Below are positions 1 to 10,289 of a stretch of DNA of 64,000 nt, in pieces (within the stretch, counting starts at the first letter, position 1; each line of letters begins with the position of its first letter). Below the pieces are notes generated by a model, which saw nothing but the letters and a program-made list of their open reading frames with translations, did not search any database and was not told the origin of the DNA. The stretch comes from Oryzias latipes (Eukaryota > Chordata > Actinopteri > Beloniformes > Adrianichthyidae): assembly GCF_002234675.1 (NCBI RefSeq), contig NC_019879.2:6081325-6145324 (forward strand), read 5' to 3'. Made by a program: the position numbers and the translations under genes.

Positions 1-766
1 TTTATAAACTATTTATAAGACATGAACAAGCACTAGAAAGGTTGTATTAAGCTGCTTATAAACACATTTATAAGCAGTTGTAATTGTCCTTAATAAACTA
101 TTTATAAGACATTAACAAGAACTTTTAATGTTGTATTAAGCTGCTTATAAAGATATTTATTTGCAGTTGTAAATTTCTTACAACTGACTTACAAGTTCAA
201 ATAAGAGACTTATAAACACATTAAAAGACTCATTTATAAACTATTTATAAGACATGAACAAGCACTAGTAATGTTGTATTAAGCTGCTTATAAAGACATT
301 TATTAATCCTTCATAAAATGCCTTATGAGATAATAACAGTGTTCTTATTAACAGTTTATTAAGTGTTTTGCAGCCCCCCAATCTAAAGCGTGATCAAATA
401 GGGGTTCATATTCACAAGCCATTTATAAACTGCTTGTATGGGATTAATAAATATATTTACAGGTCCCATGTTAAGTGGACTTACATTTTCTTAAGTCCAG
501 CTGCTATGACTTAACCTCAAAACTACACCACCTGGATGAATGAGAACCTTTACTGACAGTTTGAGTGTTTTGCAGCCTCCTAAAGTATGGGCTATGTTTT
601 GCCACAAACAAAAGCAAAGTACAGAATATGAAAAATGCCCTTTATAACATTAACCAAAGCCACAAACATATAACAACTCTAACACATCACAACAACATTG
701 TGGATAACATTTTAAACTTTCAACAAACTTTAAAAAAAAAAAGAAATCAATATCTGCCCTTCCCAA
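1..766 (+). repeat. Left inverted-repeat arm of the Merlin-like element
   Basis: Its reverse complement is at 9,383-10,289. The outer part is a tandem of roughly 110-120 bp units containing TTTATAAACTATTTATAAG and GCTGCTTATAA words. The inner part includes the last codons and stop of the minus-strand CCDC106-like gene (747-766). The arm continues left of the window. Confidence 0.85.
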
Positions 767-3700
767 GGGGCAGTAACTGTCCACTTTTTTTAAAAGTGTC
801 GATTGTGTCTTCAATTTGTGAATTTGCATCAATTGTGTCGATGCAAGCTTTTGTAAAGTCGCTAAGTTTCTTTTTGGGATTGTGAAACTGTTTTAGCTCG
901 GAGTACTTCTGTGGGGCTGCAATGGCAAGTTCTGCCACCGCAGCACTGCACACAACGGTGTTCCGATCTACTCCCACTTTTCTGAATGCTGCAGTTAATG
1001 TTTGTCCTTTGTTGAAGGCCTTGAGGACCTTTCTGTAACGCTCCACCACCTCATCTGGGACACGTGCTGAAACATAGAAAGGATGGTCAAGCAATGTTTT
1101 GAAATTGTGTACTCTGCATGTTTGCATGACATATATTAATTATCAAAAATATATGTTCCTGATTTGATGGTCTAAAACTCTCTGTGTGCTGCCCCCTAGA
1201 GGTTAAAACAAGGTACTAAAGTTGAATTTTACGATTGGTCTATTTATGTCTATGTCCCATGTCATTTCAGAGCTTTCGTGTCATACTTTACATCTCCAGC
1301 ATATAAAAGCCCTGCCCATCTTAGATTGTGTAACGGTCGGACGTGAAAGTTAGACAACAGTTGTTAAGTGTAATTGTCATTTAATCCAGAAAACTCTGTC
1401 CTGGTGATGGGATTTGGAATGAACTTTCACTCAGGATTCTTTGCTACTATGTTAGCTTCATTTTATCACTCAGACATGGTTCTGCAAACCCTCAGCTGTG
1501 CAAGCAGCCCCACTGTTGGGCATTGCTGAGGTCAGTATCACTCCCCATACTAAATAGGCAGTGTGAGTGTAACCAACCCTCGCCCCGCCACTTTTTTTCC
1601 CCATTTTTTAAATCCGGGCTGGGAGTGGAGTCTCCAACTGTCCTGTTGTGTTACCCTTTAATGGAATACACATCTCGTCATTTTTATATGTTAACTATCT
1701 ATACCTGTCACATTTGGGTTTCTGTCTATGTTATTACCTCTCTGTAAGGGGACACACCATAGCAATTATTTCTCAAGAAAAATTGAAAATCTGAAGTTAC
1801 CTCTTCTGACATGTTTGCGGGCTTTGATTTGTCTCTTCTTTCCACTCTTGCCTCTTTTTTTCTTCTTTTTTGGTGTTCCCTTCTTCTTCTTTCCATTCTT
1901 CTTCTTCTTCTTCTTCTTCTCTTCATTTGAAGATGAAGACTCAGACGAAGAGTCAGATGAAGAATTGCTGCATGAAGAGTCACTCGAGTCTGAAGAACTG
2001 CTTGATGTACTTGCAGATGAACTTGACTGAACTTGGGAAGTTTTTTGTTGTTTCCCATGCAGCATTATGTCATTTGTGGAGGCTTGTGGAGGATGTTTTG
2101 CTGCAGAACAAAAATATAATTGTTGCAACCCAAAAGCACAGTGTAATTTTTAAGCTACTACTTTTATTAAGAAAAGGCAACAACACTACTTGTAGTATGT
2201 GGTGTTGCTTGCACATACCTAGCTGTTCTTTCAGAAAATCTTTTTCTGCTGACGGCTCTTTGATGAGCTCCTCCTGCCTCTGAATTTTTTCTGTCAGCTT
2301 TTTGATTTGTTGTTGCTGTTGTTTTGTAACAAGCTGGGCAGTAGGTGACACTTCAGCCTGATCTGTTAGGGGGAAAAAAATAAAAGTTTATCATTTAAAA
2401 GACTATTTGGGATTGGTAGACAACATTAAAACAACATTTTGAAGAATACATTTTTTGTTTTGCAAATATTAAGTAACATTCTTATGGTACAATTTTTAAG
2501 GGATGGTCAGCGCCAAACACACAAATCTGTATGATTGCTTCACGATCTCACTCAGATTTTTACGATGAAGGAAGTCAAGATAAGTGGGAGATTTTCCTAA
2601 AAAATCCTCCATGGCGTACATTGCAGTCAGCTTTGTTTTTAACTAGGACACATCAGAAAGTGCTCCGCAGCTCTGTGTCAAACTGGACAAGGCTGCGTGT
2701 GACTTCCTGAAACTTATGTCCAATCAAAAGGTCCGAATACCGTGACGTTGTCTTAGCCTGCTAGAAGTGCGTGCTGCAGCAGTTTTTATTTCGACTGAAC
2801 TTGAGAAATCCGCGATGGGAGGGTTAGGGTTAGTGAAATGTTAATACAATAGTACATATTTCACCATTAATTTTGTGACATTATATGGGAAGCCGAGCTT
2901 CCCTTGCAGTCTTAAAGAAATCGCCACTGGTTTAAACGCTCCAATGTGAAAATACGTCTGTCTGAAAGCAGCATAACCGTTAGGGGTGTAACGATACGCT
3001 AAAATCTCATTTCGGTTTGATTCAGAGTTTCTTAGGGCTCGGTTCGATACGTTTCGGTTTGGTACTGATGTTTAACAAATCTGCCTGATATGAACTGATA
3101 TTTTATAAAGTATTATCTTATTGTTATTTATTGTGTGTGTTTTTCTCCCTTGGGAGATTAATAAAGCTTTAATTCATATATTTTGGTATTTTTACTGTAC
3201 AAAAAGCCAGAAAATAATTTCTTGCAAAATGCATTTATTGGTTTTATATAAGAATAAATAAAATTGACCTCTCTAGGGGATCTGCTTAATAAAATAAGAA
3301 AAACTATTAGCTGCCAGGAACTAAAAACTTTGAATAATTAATACTGGCATGAAAAATTAACTTGCACATTTATTTTCTTGTAGACTGAAACAGTCGGGTC
3401 ATGCCGTTTTAAGAGCATTAACAGATCTATTCTGTGGCATACACTATCTTTGAGTAACAATGTCAACACAACAGAGCATTCCCCACAGGAGAGCGTAAGC
3501 TAAGCATTAGCCATCCTGATCCTGTGGACATGCGCACTGTCACCTCCATCACCTGATAGCTGTTGAAGCTGAAGTGCAATGACGATTTTGGCCGTGGAAG
3601 GCGGATCTTCCTTCGGGGTTCACTTACCCGTGTGGACTTATTGCAGTTCTCCATAACTGAGCTACACAAACTAAACGCGCGGTCACAGAAACTGTTGCGC

Positions 3701-4161
3701 TGCGCGCGACAACCTCTGCCCCCCCCCCGCCCCCTTTCCTACAGGCGCGCGAGTGCAGAAACCAGTGAGAGTCTCGGTGGAATACCACGAATAACATTAG
3801 TTCCGCCTCAACGCAAAGTTAATACATTTGCGGGGAAAAAATAAACAAACCGAAAACTGAAACGGTACGAACGTGAACCGAACCGAAAGTGCCGTACCGA
3901 AACGTTTCGGTCCAACTACGTGTACCGTTACACCCCTAATAACACGTCATAAACAAAATAAATATTAATGGACTGACCCATTTGGAGTTATTTGACAAAA
4001 TATAATTAAAACACGATTCAGCTATTTTAGGTCTTCAGAGAAGGACTTGACATATTTGTTTGTAGCTTACCAGGGAGACGTGCTTTATCTGTTTGCTTCC
4101 TCTTCATACTTTTCTTCAGCTCGGGCGACTTCGCCCTTCCAGCTCCAGAGCGGGTGTACAT
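747..4161 (-). CDS. CCDC106-like coiled-coil protein, accessory gene of the Merlin-like transposon
   Basis: Four exons on the minus strand: 4161-4071, 2362-2219, 2100-1801 and 1066-747. All junctions are GT-AG with consistent phase 1, giving a 284-residue open protein. The order is a short basic N-terminus (start MYTRSGAGRAKSPELKKS); a glutamine-rich predicted coiled coil (exon 2, about residues 31-78); a Ser/Asp/Glu-rich stretch followed by a long Lys/Arg-rich stretch that looks like a nuclear localisation signal (exon 3); and a conserved C-terminal module with VPDEVVERYRKVLKAFNKG (exon 4). The C-terminal module resembles CCDC106-domain proteins, which are abundant in fish. The biochemical role in transposition is unknown; a DNA-binding or chromatin-targeting partner is inference. 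The last codons lie inside the inverted-repeat arm. Intron 1 holds a hAT-like insertion. Confidence 0.72.
2981..3937. mobile_element. hAT-like non-autonomous element in intron 1 of the CCDC106-like gene
   Basis: Terminal inverted repeats begin TAGGGGTGTAACG and end with the complement CGTTACACCCCTA; both subtermini carry CGGTTTGG/ACCGAAAC-type words. Flanks ATAACCGT and ATAACACG look like a degraded 8-bp target duplication. No transposase was seen. Confidence 0.6.
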
Positions 4162-4517
4162 GCGGCTTCGGACTTGTGGGACAGACACAGTGGATAACTA
4201 TAGCGAGCAGCAAACTCTTACTAAGCTTAGCAAAGATTGAACAAAAGCTGGGCCTGCGCACTAAGAAAATGTAAGCAACCAATCCAGTAGCGTTTAATTT
4301 GTACGACAGTCCGTTTCGTAGTGGGGGGATCAAAGTTGTCGATAATGATTGGAGATTAAAATTGGCGGCAAAAGACTGGCGGCAATAAATTCAAACTGGT
4401 TGTATGAAACTCAGGAAGGCGCTTTTATTAACGTAAGAAATGACCTTAGTTACCAGACTGCGGAGGCTCATTTTTGCGGGCAAATCTAAAAGAAAAGCCT
4501 TAAAACTGATCAAATGG
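4162..4517. promoter_or_regulatory. Bidirectional promoter gap between the two transposon genes
   Basis: These ~356 bp separate the divergent start codons of the CCDC106-like gene (-) and the transposase (+). A CCAAT-type word lies near 4,280. No convincing TATA box was seen in either direction. The promoter role is inferred from the divergent arrangement. Confidence 0.45.
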
Positions 4518-7500
4518 ATGCAAAAAAATCATCTTTTAAGAAGGGAAATGAAATGCAGCATCTGTCACAAGCGAATGAAATTGAAAAAATGGAAGACAAA
4601 AGACCATTATGCTTGGTAAGTATGATTGTTGTTTTTTCAGTACATAATGGCTGCAGTTATTAAAAGAAAAATGTTGTGTTGGAAATTTTGGTTGAAGCCG
4701 ATTAAGTTGATATAATTTGACTTTGCAGGAAATGTCAGCGTGCTGTGCATAGAGGAAAAACAAGGGTGAAATCGATTCGACACAAGTCTCTATTCCAGCG
4801 TTCAAAAATATCCCTTTTTGAATGGATGCAGTTCATATACAGGTATGTGACTGTCTCCAACTATGATATTCACATCATTGCTTTTTAAGGTGGTACACAT
4901 AAAACCAGGAAACTCTTCAGCTTCATACACGTTCCATTGATTAAACTGCTCTTGTACATATTGTTGACCTTTCTTTTGTTTAGGTTTAAAGATGTTCAAA
5001 GGTTGTACCAATATGTTGCATAAAGTATGCTTTTGGCGTAGGAGCAAGCATGCAAAAAAGAAAAAAATAATAACTGAATAAAATATCATAAAATTGAATT
5101 ACATTAATCTAACATAAGAAATTAATTTGGTATGGCAGCTAGAAAAATATTTTAATATATTTTTTGATATTAACTAATTTCACATACTAATACATCTGTC
5201 ATGTGTGGGGTGGCTCGAGAGCCGGTAGGACCCAGGCGCAGAGACGGGAGGCAAACGGGTTCAAGGGCAAGGGATTTAATAATAACGAAAAGCGCTGCAG
5301 AGCAGGATGACAAAGCAAAACTCACTGTGGCGTGGCATGAAACTTGGCAGGAACAGACGAAGACACATGAAGACATTAAACACACGACCAGAAGTTAATG
5401 GACCAGCACAGGAGGAAGGCAGAGACAGAACTTATATACAGACAGGGCAGACAAGACACAGGTGAACACAATCAGGGCAGATGGGGACCAAAGGAAGTAA
5501 AACTCACGACACAAGACAAGACAGGAAACCTTTCAAAATAAAACAGGAAACAGAACTTAACCATGACAGAACAAGACAGAAAGCAAAAACCAATACAAAA
5601 GAAACGCAAACCATGACAGTACCCCCCCCTCAAGGAACCGCTCCGAGGTTCCCAAAGTCAACTGAGGGGGGGGGCCCCGGAGGTCAAACCTCGACGGGCA
5701 TAAGAGTCCAAGGAGTCAGGCGGACGGCCGGGGTTCCGAGCCGTCCGGCGAGGCAGGTCCGGAGGACGGCCGGGGTTCCGCGCCGTCCGGCGAGGCAGGT
5801 CCGGAGGACGGCCGGGGTTCCGCGCCGTCCGGCGAGGCAGGTCCGGAGGACGGCCGGGGTTCCGCGCCGTCCGGCGAGGCAGATCAGGCTTGGAGTCAGG
5901 CTTGGAGTCAGGCTTGGAGTCAGGCTTGGAGTCAGGCTTGGAGTCAGGCTTGGAGTCAGGCTTGGAGTCAGGCTTGGAGTCAGGCATGGGGTGGTCGGGC
6001 CAGCAGTCAGGCTCTGGCGGGTCGGGCCAGCAGTCAGGCTCTGGCGGGTCGGGCCAGCAGTCAGGCTCTGGCGGGTCGGGCCAGCAGTCAGGCTCTGGCG
6101 GGTCGGGCCAGCAGTCAGGCTCTGGCGGGTCGGGCCAGCAGTCAGGCTCTGGCGGGTCGGGCCAGCAGTCAGGCTCTGGCGGGTCGGGCGTGCCAGTGGA
6201 AGCAGGGACCGGTTGGGGTTCAGGCGGCACCCCCCTGGGAGCTGGAACGGGTCGGGGCGCAGGCGGAACCCCCCTGGAAGCTGGAACGGGTCGGGGTGCA
6301 GGCGGCACCCCCCTGGGAGCTGGGACGGGTCGGGGTGCGTCCAGGACCACCACTGAACGTGGCTGTGGTGCGTCCGGGACCACCACTGAGCGTGGCTGTG
6401 GTGCGTCCGGGACCACCACTGAACGTGGCTGTGGTGCGTCCGGGACCACCACTGAACGTGGCTGTGGGGGACGGCGGGGACGACGGCGACGACCCCCCCT
6501 CAGGGCAAGAAGGCTCCCTCTCCAGTCAAGACGGCTCCCTTCCATAGCAGGAGTGAAAAACCGGAGCATGTCAAAGTCCCAATAGGACCTGGTCCTCTCT
6601 GCTTCGAGGCAGTAGGCCTCCAAAAGCTGCATGTCCCGCTCTGCTGGGTCCAAGAAATATGGCTGGTCCATTCTGTCATGTGTGGGGTGGCTCGAGAGCC
6701 GGTAGGACCCAGGCGCAGAGACGGGAGGCAAACGGGTTCAAGGGCAAGGGATTTAATAATAACAAAAAGCGCTGCAGAGCAGGATGACAAAGCAAAACTC
6801 ACTGTGGCGTGGCATGAAACTTGGCAGGAACAGACGAAGACACATGAAGACATTAAACACACGACCAGAAGTTAATGGACCAGCACAGGAGGAAGGCAGA
6901 GACAGAACTTATATACAGACAGGGCAGACAAGACACAGGTGAACACAATCAGGGCAGATGGGGACCAAAGGAAGTAAAACTCACGACACAAGACAAGACA
7001 GGAAACCTTTCAAAATAAAACAGGAAACAGAACTTAACCATGACAGAACAAGACAGAAAGCAAAAACCAATACAAAAGAAACGCAAACCATGACAACATC
7101 TATGTATTAATACCAAAGTAGTAAAGTATTGATTTTTTAAATTCATACTTTGTATTTAATACATAAAGGTATTAATGTACAAGTTTTCTCAGAGAAATGC
7201 CAAATGCTAAATAAATTAAAAATAAATTTTTGCTGGTTTAAAAAAATTTAAACCACAAGTTTTGGTCTGTTCCTGATCCATCACAATTTGAATAAAGAAA
7301 GTCATTAAATTTTAATTTTAAATTATTTTCTAAAAGTCCTTCAGCATGAGAAAAATTCTACAAGAACATGTTAAAAACACACAACAAAGATGTTTATTGG
7401 AGTGTGTCTTTAAGGCAATTTAAGCTTGTTTGACATAAAAACATTAATTGTCTGAGGTTGTACTTGTTTTCTCTTCTTCAGATTTTCCCAAGGTTTGCGT

Positions 7501-9356
7501 CTACGGCAGATTGATATGATAGCAGATAACATAGCAGCAAGTTCTACCACTCTCACAAAAATGGCAAAAAAACTACGCCAGGTCTGCATTACTGCTGTTA
7601 AAAGAATGAGGCGACACAAGGGACAAATCATTGGTGGACGACATGAATTTGTTGTGATTGATGAGAGTCACTTCCGACATAAAAGAAAGGTAAGCAGAAG
7701 GCAGCATAGAATACACAGAAAGTGACTATTCGCACATAAATTTCTAAATACGTGTGACCAGTGCAGAAAGTTTTTCTTGGCTGCATGAACCCAGAAGAGG
7801 GTTTTGGGCTACGGTTAGGATAAGGGTCAGATTAATTCACCACGTGGTTTCCAAGCACAGCTGTTTCTGCAACTCACCTCTCCCCCAGGAGATGGGTCAA
7901 CTATAAGAGTAAATTTCACACACTTAGGGTGTGTAACAGCTAATATAACTTTGACTTTAACTTCAAAAGCATGCAACCATCAACAAAATCCAGCCTTGGA
8001 CGCACTTAAAATAAATGCTGGCATGTAGAAATGTGCATCTTGGTTGCACGAATTACGTGTGGCTAATGTGAATTTCCATCAGTTTTTGTGCTTGAACTCA
8101 CATAAATATGTATGAATAACATCAGCCTTTAAAAAAAGCCCCAAAGAAAGACATCTATACTGAAACAAGCAAAGGCATTTGTTTTTGGAAATAACAACTG
8201 TCATACAAACAGTATTCATTCAAAATAGTATTTGGGGTATAATAATCATCAAATACTAACTTTCACATATGGTGCAACCAGCACAAAAAAGTGATGGAAA
8301 TTTATATTGGCCACACGTAAAATGTGCAGCCTCAGTGTGTTGCCTGCATGTATTTTAAGTGGCTGAATGTTGTTGTTGGCTGCAAGTATTTAACGTTAAA
8401 CATAAAGTTAAAGTCCCATTAGCTGTAACGTACATAGGTGTGTGAAATGTGCTCTCCTGGAGGAGCGGTGAGCTGCAGAAACATCTGCAGTCAGGAATCA
8501 CTTGGTTTAACCCTAACTCGCAATCTTAACCTTAACCCCTTCATCTAGGAAGGGAAAGGGGTTAAGGTTTCATCTTATTTTGAAAATTGCCTGCAAATAG
8601 TCACTTTCTATTTTTTAAAAGATGTTTTCTGTTACATTTTTCAATACGTACACATGTAATGCTTTTGTAATTTTGCAAGTAGTTGTTAATAACCAGTGTG
8701 TAATATTAAAAGAAGTATAATTTATCACCAATTCTTGATCCAATACAGTAGGTGTCCATATAATGAAAATCTCAGAATATTTATTCTTGCACCATTAGTC
8801 AGTCATCTTTTTTTACATTAAAAAAAATCATTAGCCTAAAATTTTTGTGTTTACTGTTTTTGTGTTAATCCTTTTCTTTCATTTTTTTAAACAGTATGGG
8901 AAAGGAAGAATGGCGGGAGCATGGAAGAGAAAGATGTGGGTTTTTGGTATGCTAGGAGTCCAGGGGCAGAGGAGTGGAAAGCCAGTTTTGAGACTTGTGA
9001 AGAAACGTACTCGCAGAGAACTTGTACCACTCATTGCCCGCCACGTGAAACCCGGGTCCACTATTATGAGTGATGAGTGGCGAGCATATCGCATCCTTCC
9101 TGCTCTTGGGTACAAACACTTCACTGTTAATCACAGTCAGTTTTACGTAAATCCACAGAACGGTGCTCACACACAACATATAGAAAGGGCATGGCGGACC
9201 TATAAAGAGCAAGTATGGAGGCTTCGGGGGAATCAAACTGAAGATATGCTACGTGATCAACTCTGTTTGATTGAATGGAATGAATGGCTTGCAAAAAAAT
9301 ATCACAGTGGTCCACTTGGACGGTTACTACACGACATTAAGAAAGAGTACAATTGA
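4518..9356 (+). CDS. Merlin/IS1016-type DDE transposase, four exons, apparently intact
   Basis: Exons 4518-4615, 4729-4842, 7482-7689 and 8895-9356 join with GT-AG sites and matching phase into 293 codons with no stop. The N-terminus has a Cys-x2-Cys pair followed by WKCQR, the usual zinc-binding start of the IS1595/Merlin family. Exon 3 carries the first catalytic Asp in VIDESHF (about D131). Exon 4 carries MSDEWRAY (D200) and HIERAWR (E237). The D200-E237 spacing of 36 residues is the DD36E hallmark of Merlin. The product should bind the arms and perform cut-and-paste transposition in the nucleus. Intron 2 holds a complete LTR element and intron 3 a foldback MITE, neither of which breaks an exon. 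The stop codon sits just before the right arm. Whether it is still expressed cannot be judged from sequence. Confidence 0.85.
5197..5618 (-). repeat. 3' LTR of the minus-strand non-autonomous element
   Basis: It is 422 bp long, ends TG...CA, and looks nearly identical to 6,674-7,095. It holds a TATATAAG box (minus strand, from 5,438) and, 31 nt downstream, the 11-mer at 5,397-5,407 that pairs with the primer-binding site. Confidence 0.9.
5658..6671 (-). CDS. Repeat-rich ORF of the non-autonomous LTR element
   Basis: The open frame from the ATG that lies inside the primer-binding site (6,671) to 5,658 is 337 residues long. The first ~60 residues are non-repetitive (start MDQPYFLDPAERDMQLLEAY) and are also found, decayed, in the fragment at 32,540-32,815, so this N-terminus is a family feature. 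The rest is five successive in-frame tandem arrays: PQPRSVVVPDA-type (about 4 units), PAPRPVPAxRGVPP-type (about 4), DCWPDPPEP-type (about 7), DSKP-type (about 8) and DLPRRTARNPGRPP-type (4). No zinc knuckle, protease, RT or integrase is present. Function is unknown; a gag-like or packaging role is only a guess. Repeat copy number is probably polymorphic. Confidence 0.55.
   Translation of the reverse strand: MDQPYFLDPAERDMQLLEAYCLEAERTRSYWDFDMLRFFTPAMEGSRLDWRGSLLALRGGRRRRPRRPPQPRSVVVPDAPQPRSVVVPDAPQPRSVVVPDAPQPRSVVVLDAPRPVPAPRGVPPAPRPVPASRGVPPAPRPVPAPRGVPPEPQPVPASTGTPDPPEPDCWPDPPEPDCWPDPPEPDCWPDPPEPDCWPDPPEPDCWPDPPEPDCWPDPPEPDCWPDHPMPDSKPDSKPDSKPDSKPDSKPDSKPDSKPDSKPDLPRRTARNPGRPPDLPRRTARNPGRPPDLPRRTARNPGRPPDLPRRTARNPGRPPDSLDSYARRGLTSGAPPLS
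5745..6465. repeat. Five adjacent minisatellite arrays inside one ORF
   Basis: In order on +: ~42-bp units (about 5,745-5,880), 12-bp units (about 5,886-5,984), 27-bp units (about 5,997-6,190), ~42-bp units (about 6,220-6,340) and 33-bp units (about 6,345-6,465). All periods are multiples of three, so the reading frame is kept. Confidence 0.85.
6662..6672 (-). promoter_or_regulatory. Self-complementary primer-binding site of the minus-strand LTR element
   Basis: The minus-strand 11-mer AATGGACCAGC lies one base after the 5' LTR. Its exact complement is in the element's own LTR (6,874-6,884 and 5,397-5,407), at the predicted 5' end of the transcript. It does not match a tRNA 3' end I recognise. 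Confidence 0.7.
6674..7095 (-). repeat. 5' LTR of the minus-strand non-autonomous element
   Basis: It is 422 bp long. The predicted transcription start is at 6,884 (minus), 31 nt after the TATATAAG box. The LTR ends at 6,674 with CATGACA, directly followed by the primer-binding site. Confidence 0.9.
7719..8610. mobile_element. Foldback/MITE-like inverted repeat in transposase intron 3
   Basis: Sequence from 7,719 (AGTGACTATT...) is mirrored by sequence ending at 8,610 (...AATAGTCACT). The two arms of ~270 bp share further words such as the telomere-like CCCTAAC/GTTAGGG parts and the CAGAAAC segments. No ORF. Superfamily not assigned. Confidence 0.55.
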
Positions 9357-9382
9357 TCCACTTAATGTTTTTTTTGTAATGT

Positions 9383-10289
9383 AGGAAGGGCAGATATTGA
9401 TTTTTTTTTTTTTTTAAAGTTTGTTGAAAGTTTAAAATGTTATCCACAATGTTGTTGTGATGTGTTAGAGTTGTTATATGTTTGTGGCTTTGGTTAATGT
9501 TATAAAGGGCATTCTTCATATTCTGTACTTTGCTTTTGTTTGTGGCAAAACATAGCCCACACTTTAGGAGGCTGCAAAACACTCAAACTGTCAGTAAAGG
9601 TTCTCATTCATCCAGGTGGTGTAGTTTTGAGGTTAAGTCATAGCAGCTGGACTTAAGAAAATGTAAGTCCACTTAACATGGGACCTGTAAATATATTTAT
9701 TAATCCCATACAAGCAGTTTATAAATGGCTTGTGAATATGAACCCCTATTTGATCACGCTTTAGATTGGGGGGCTGCAAAACACTTAATAAACTGTTAAT
9801 AAGAACACTGTTATTATCTCATAAGGCATTTTATGAAGGATTAATAAATGTCTTTATAAGCAGCTTAATACAACATTACTAGTGCTTGTTCATGTCTTAT
9901 AAATAGTTTATAAATGAGTCTTTTAATGTGTTTATAAGTCTCTTATTTGAACTTGTAAGTCAGTTGTAAGAAATTTACAACTGCAAATAAATATCTTTAT
10001 AAGCAGCTTAATACAACATTAAAAGTTCTTGTTAATGTCTTATAAATAGTTTATTAAGGACAATTACAACTGCTTATAAATGTGTTTATAAGCAGCTTAA
10101 TACAACCTTTCTAGTGCTTGTTCATGTCTTATAAATAGTTTATAAATGAGTCTTTTAATGTGTTTATAAGCAGCTTATTTGAACTTGTGAGTCAGTTGTA
10201 AGACATTTACAACTGCTAATAAATGTCTTTATAAGCAGCTTACTACAACATTAAAAGTGCTTGTTAATGTCTTATAAATAGTTGCTTTG
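9383..10289 (-). repeat. Right inverted-repeat arm of the Merlin-like element
   Basis: Reverse complement of the left arm with a few mismatches, ending at about 10,289 where a gypsy gag reading frame begins. It starts about 27 bp after the transposase stop codon. It carries a copy of the last ~20 bp of the opposite gene's coding sequence, so the arms extend exactly up to both genes. Confidence 0.85.

Larger units (their letters stand above)
5197..7095 (-). mobile_element. Non-autonomous LTR retrotransposon of the chromovirus type, recently inserted
   Basis: Two 422-bp LTRs (5,197-5,618 and 6,674-7,095) look nearly identical (one G/A difference noticed in a partial comparison), have TG...CA ends and are flanked by a perfect 5-bp duplication ACATC (5,192-5,196 and 7,096-7,100). 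Read on the minus strand, the primer site follows the 5' LTR at 6,672-6,662, and a G-run polypurine tract plus GTAC precedes the 3' LTR. LTR ends (TGTCATGG...CATGACA) and polypurine tract match those of the gag-pol element ending at 18,508. The interior encodes no gag domain or polymerase, only a repeat-rich ORF, so enzymes must come in trans. It lies in intron 2 of the Merlin transposase. Confidence 0.88.
1..10289 (+). mobile_element. Merlin-like (IS1016/IS1595-type) DNA transposon with long inverted-repeat arms and two genes
   Basis: The right end near 10,289 joins a gypsy gag sequence; the left end runs off the window. Sequence 1-766 reappears as reverse complement at about 9,383-10,289, so the unit is bounded by ~0.75-0.9 kb inverted repeats built of TTATAAA-rich subrepeats. 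Between them lie a transposase gene (+, ending 9,356) and a CCDC106-like gene (-, ending 747), transcribed outward from a shared gap at 4,162-4,517. Both have open frames across every splice junction. Merlin is known as a DD36E superfamily related to bacterial IS1016; long arms and a second gene are not something I know as standard for it. Later insertions occupy introns at 2,981-3,937, 5,197-7,095 and 7,719-8,610. The target-site duplication cannot be checked because the left end is outside the window. Confidence 0.75.

Noticed and set aside
565..885. Plus-strand 106-codon frame in the left arm, repeated at 9,337-9,582 on the minus strand
   Set aside because: It follows from the inverted arms being copies of each other and has no family resemblance.
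5481..6356. Plus-strand frame of 291 codons with repeats
   Set aside because: Antisense of the minus-strand minisatellite ORF of the LTR element, whose direction is fixed by LTR, primer site and polypurine tract.
5745..6465. Regular repeats considered as a CRISPR array
   Set aside because: Units are contiguous with no unique spacers, and the genome is eukaryotic.
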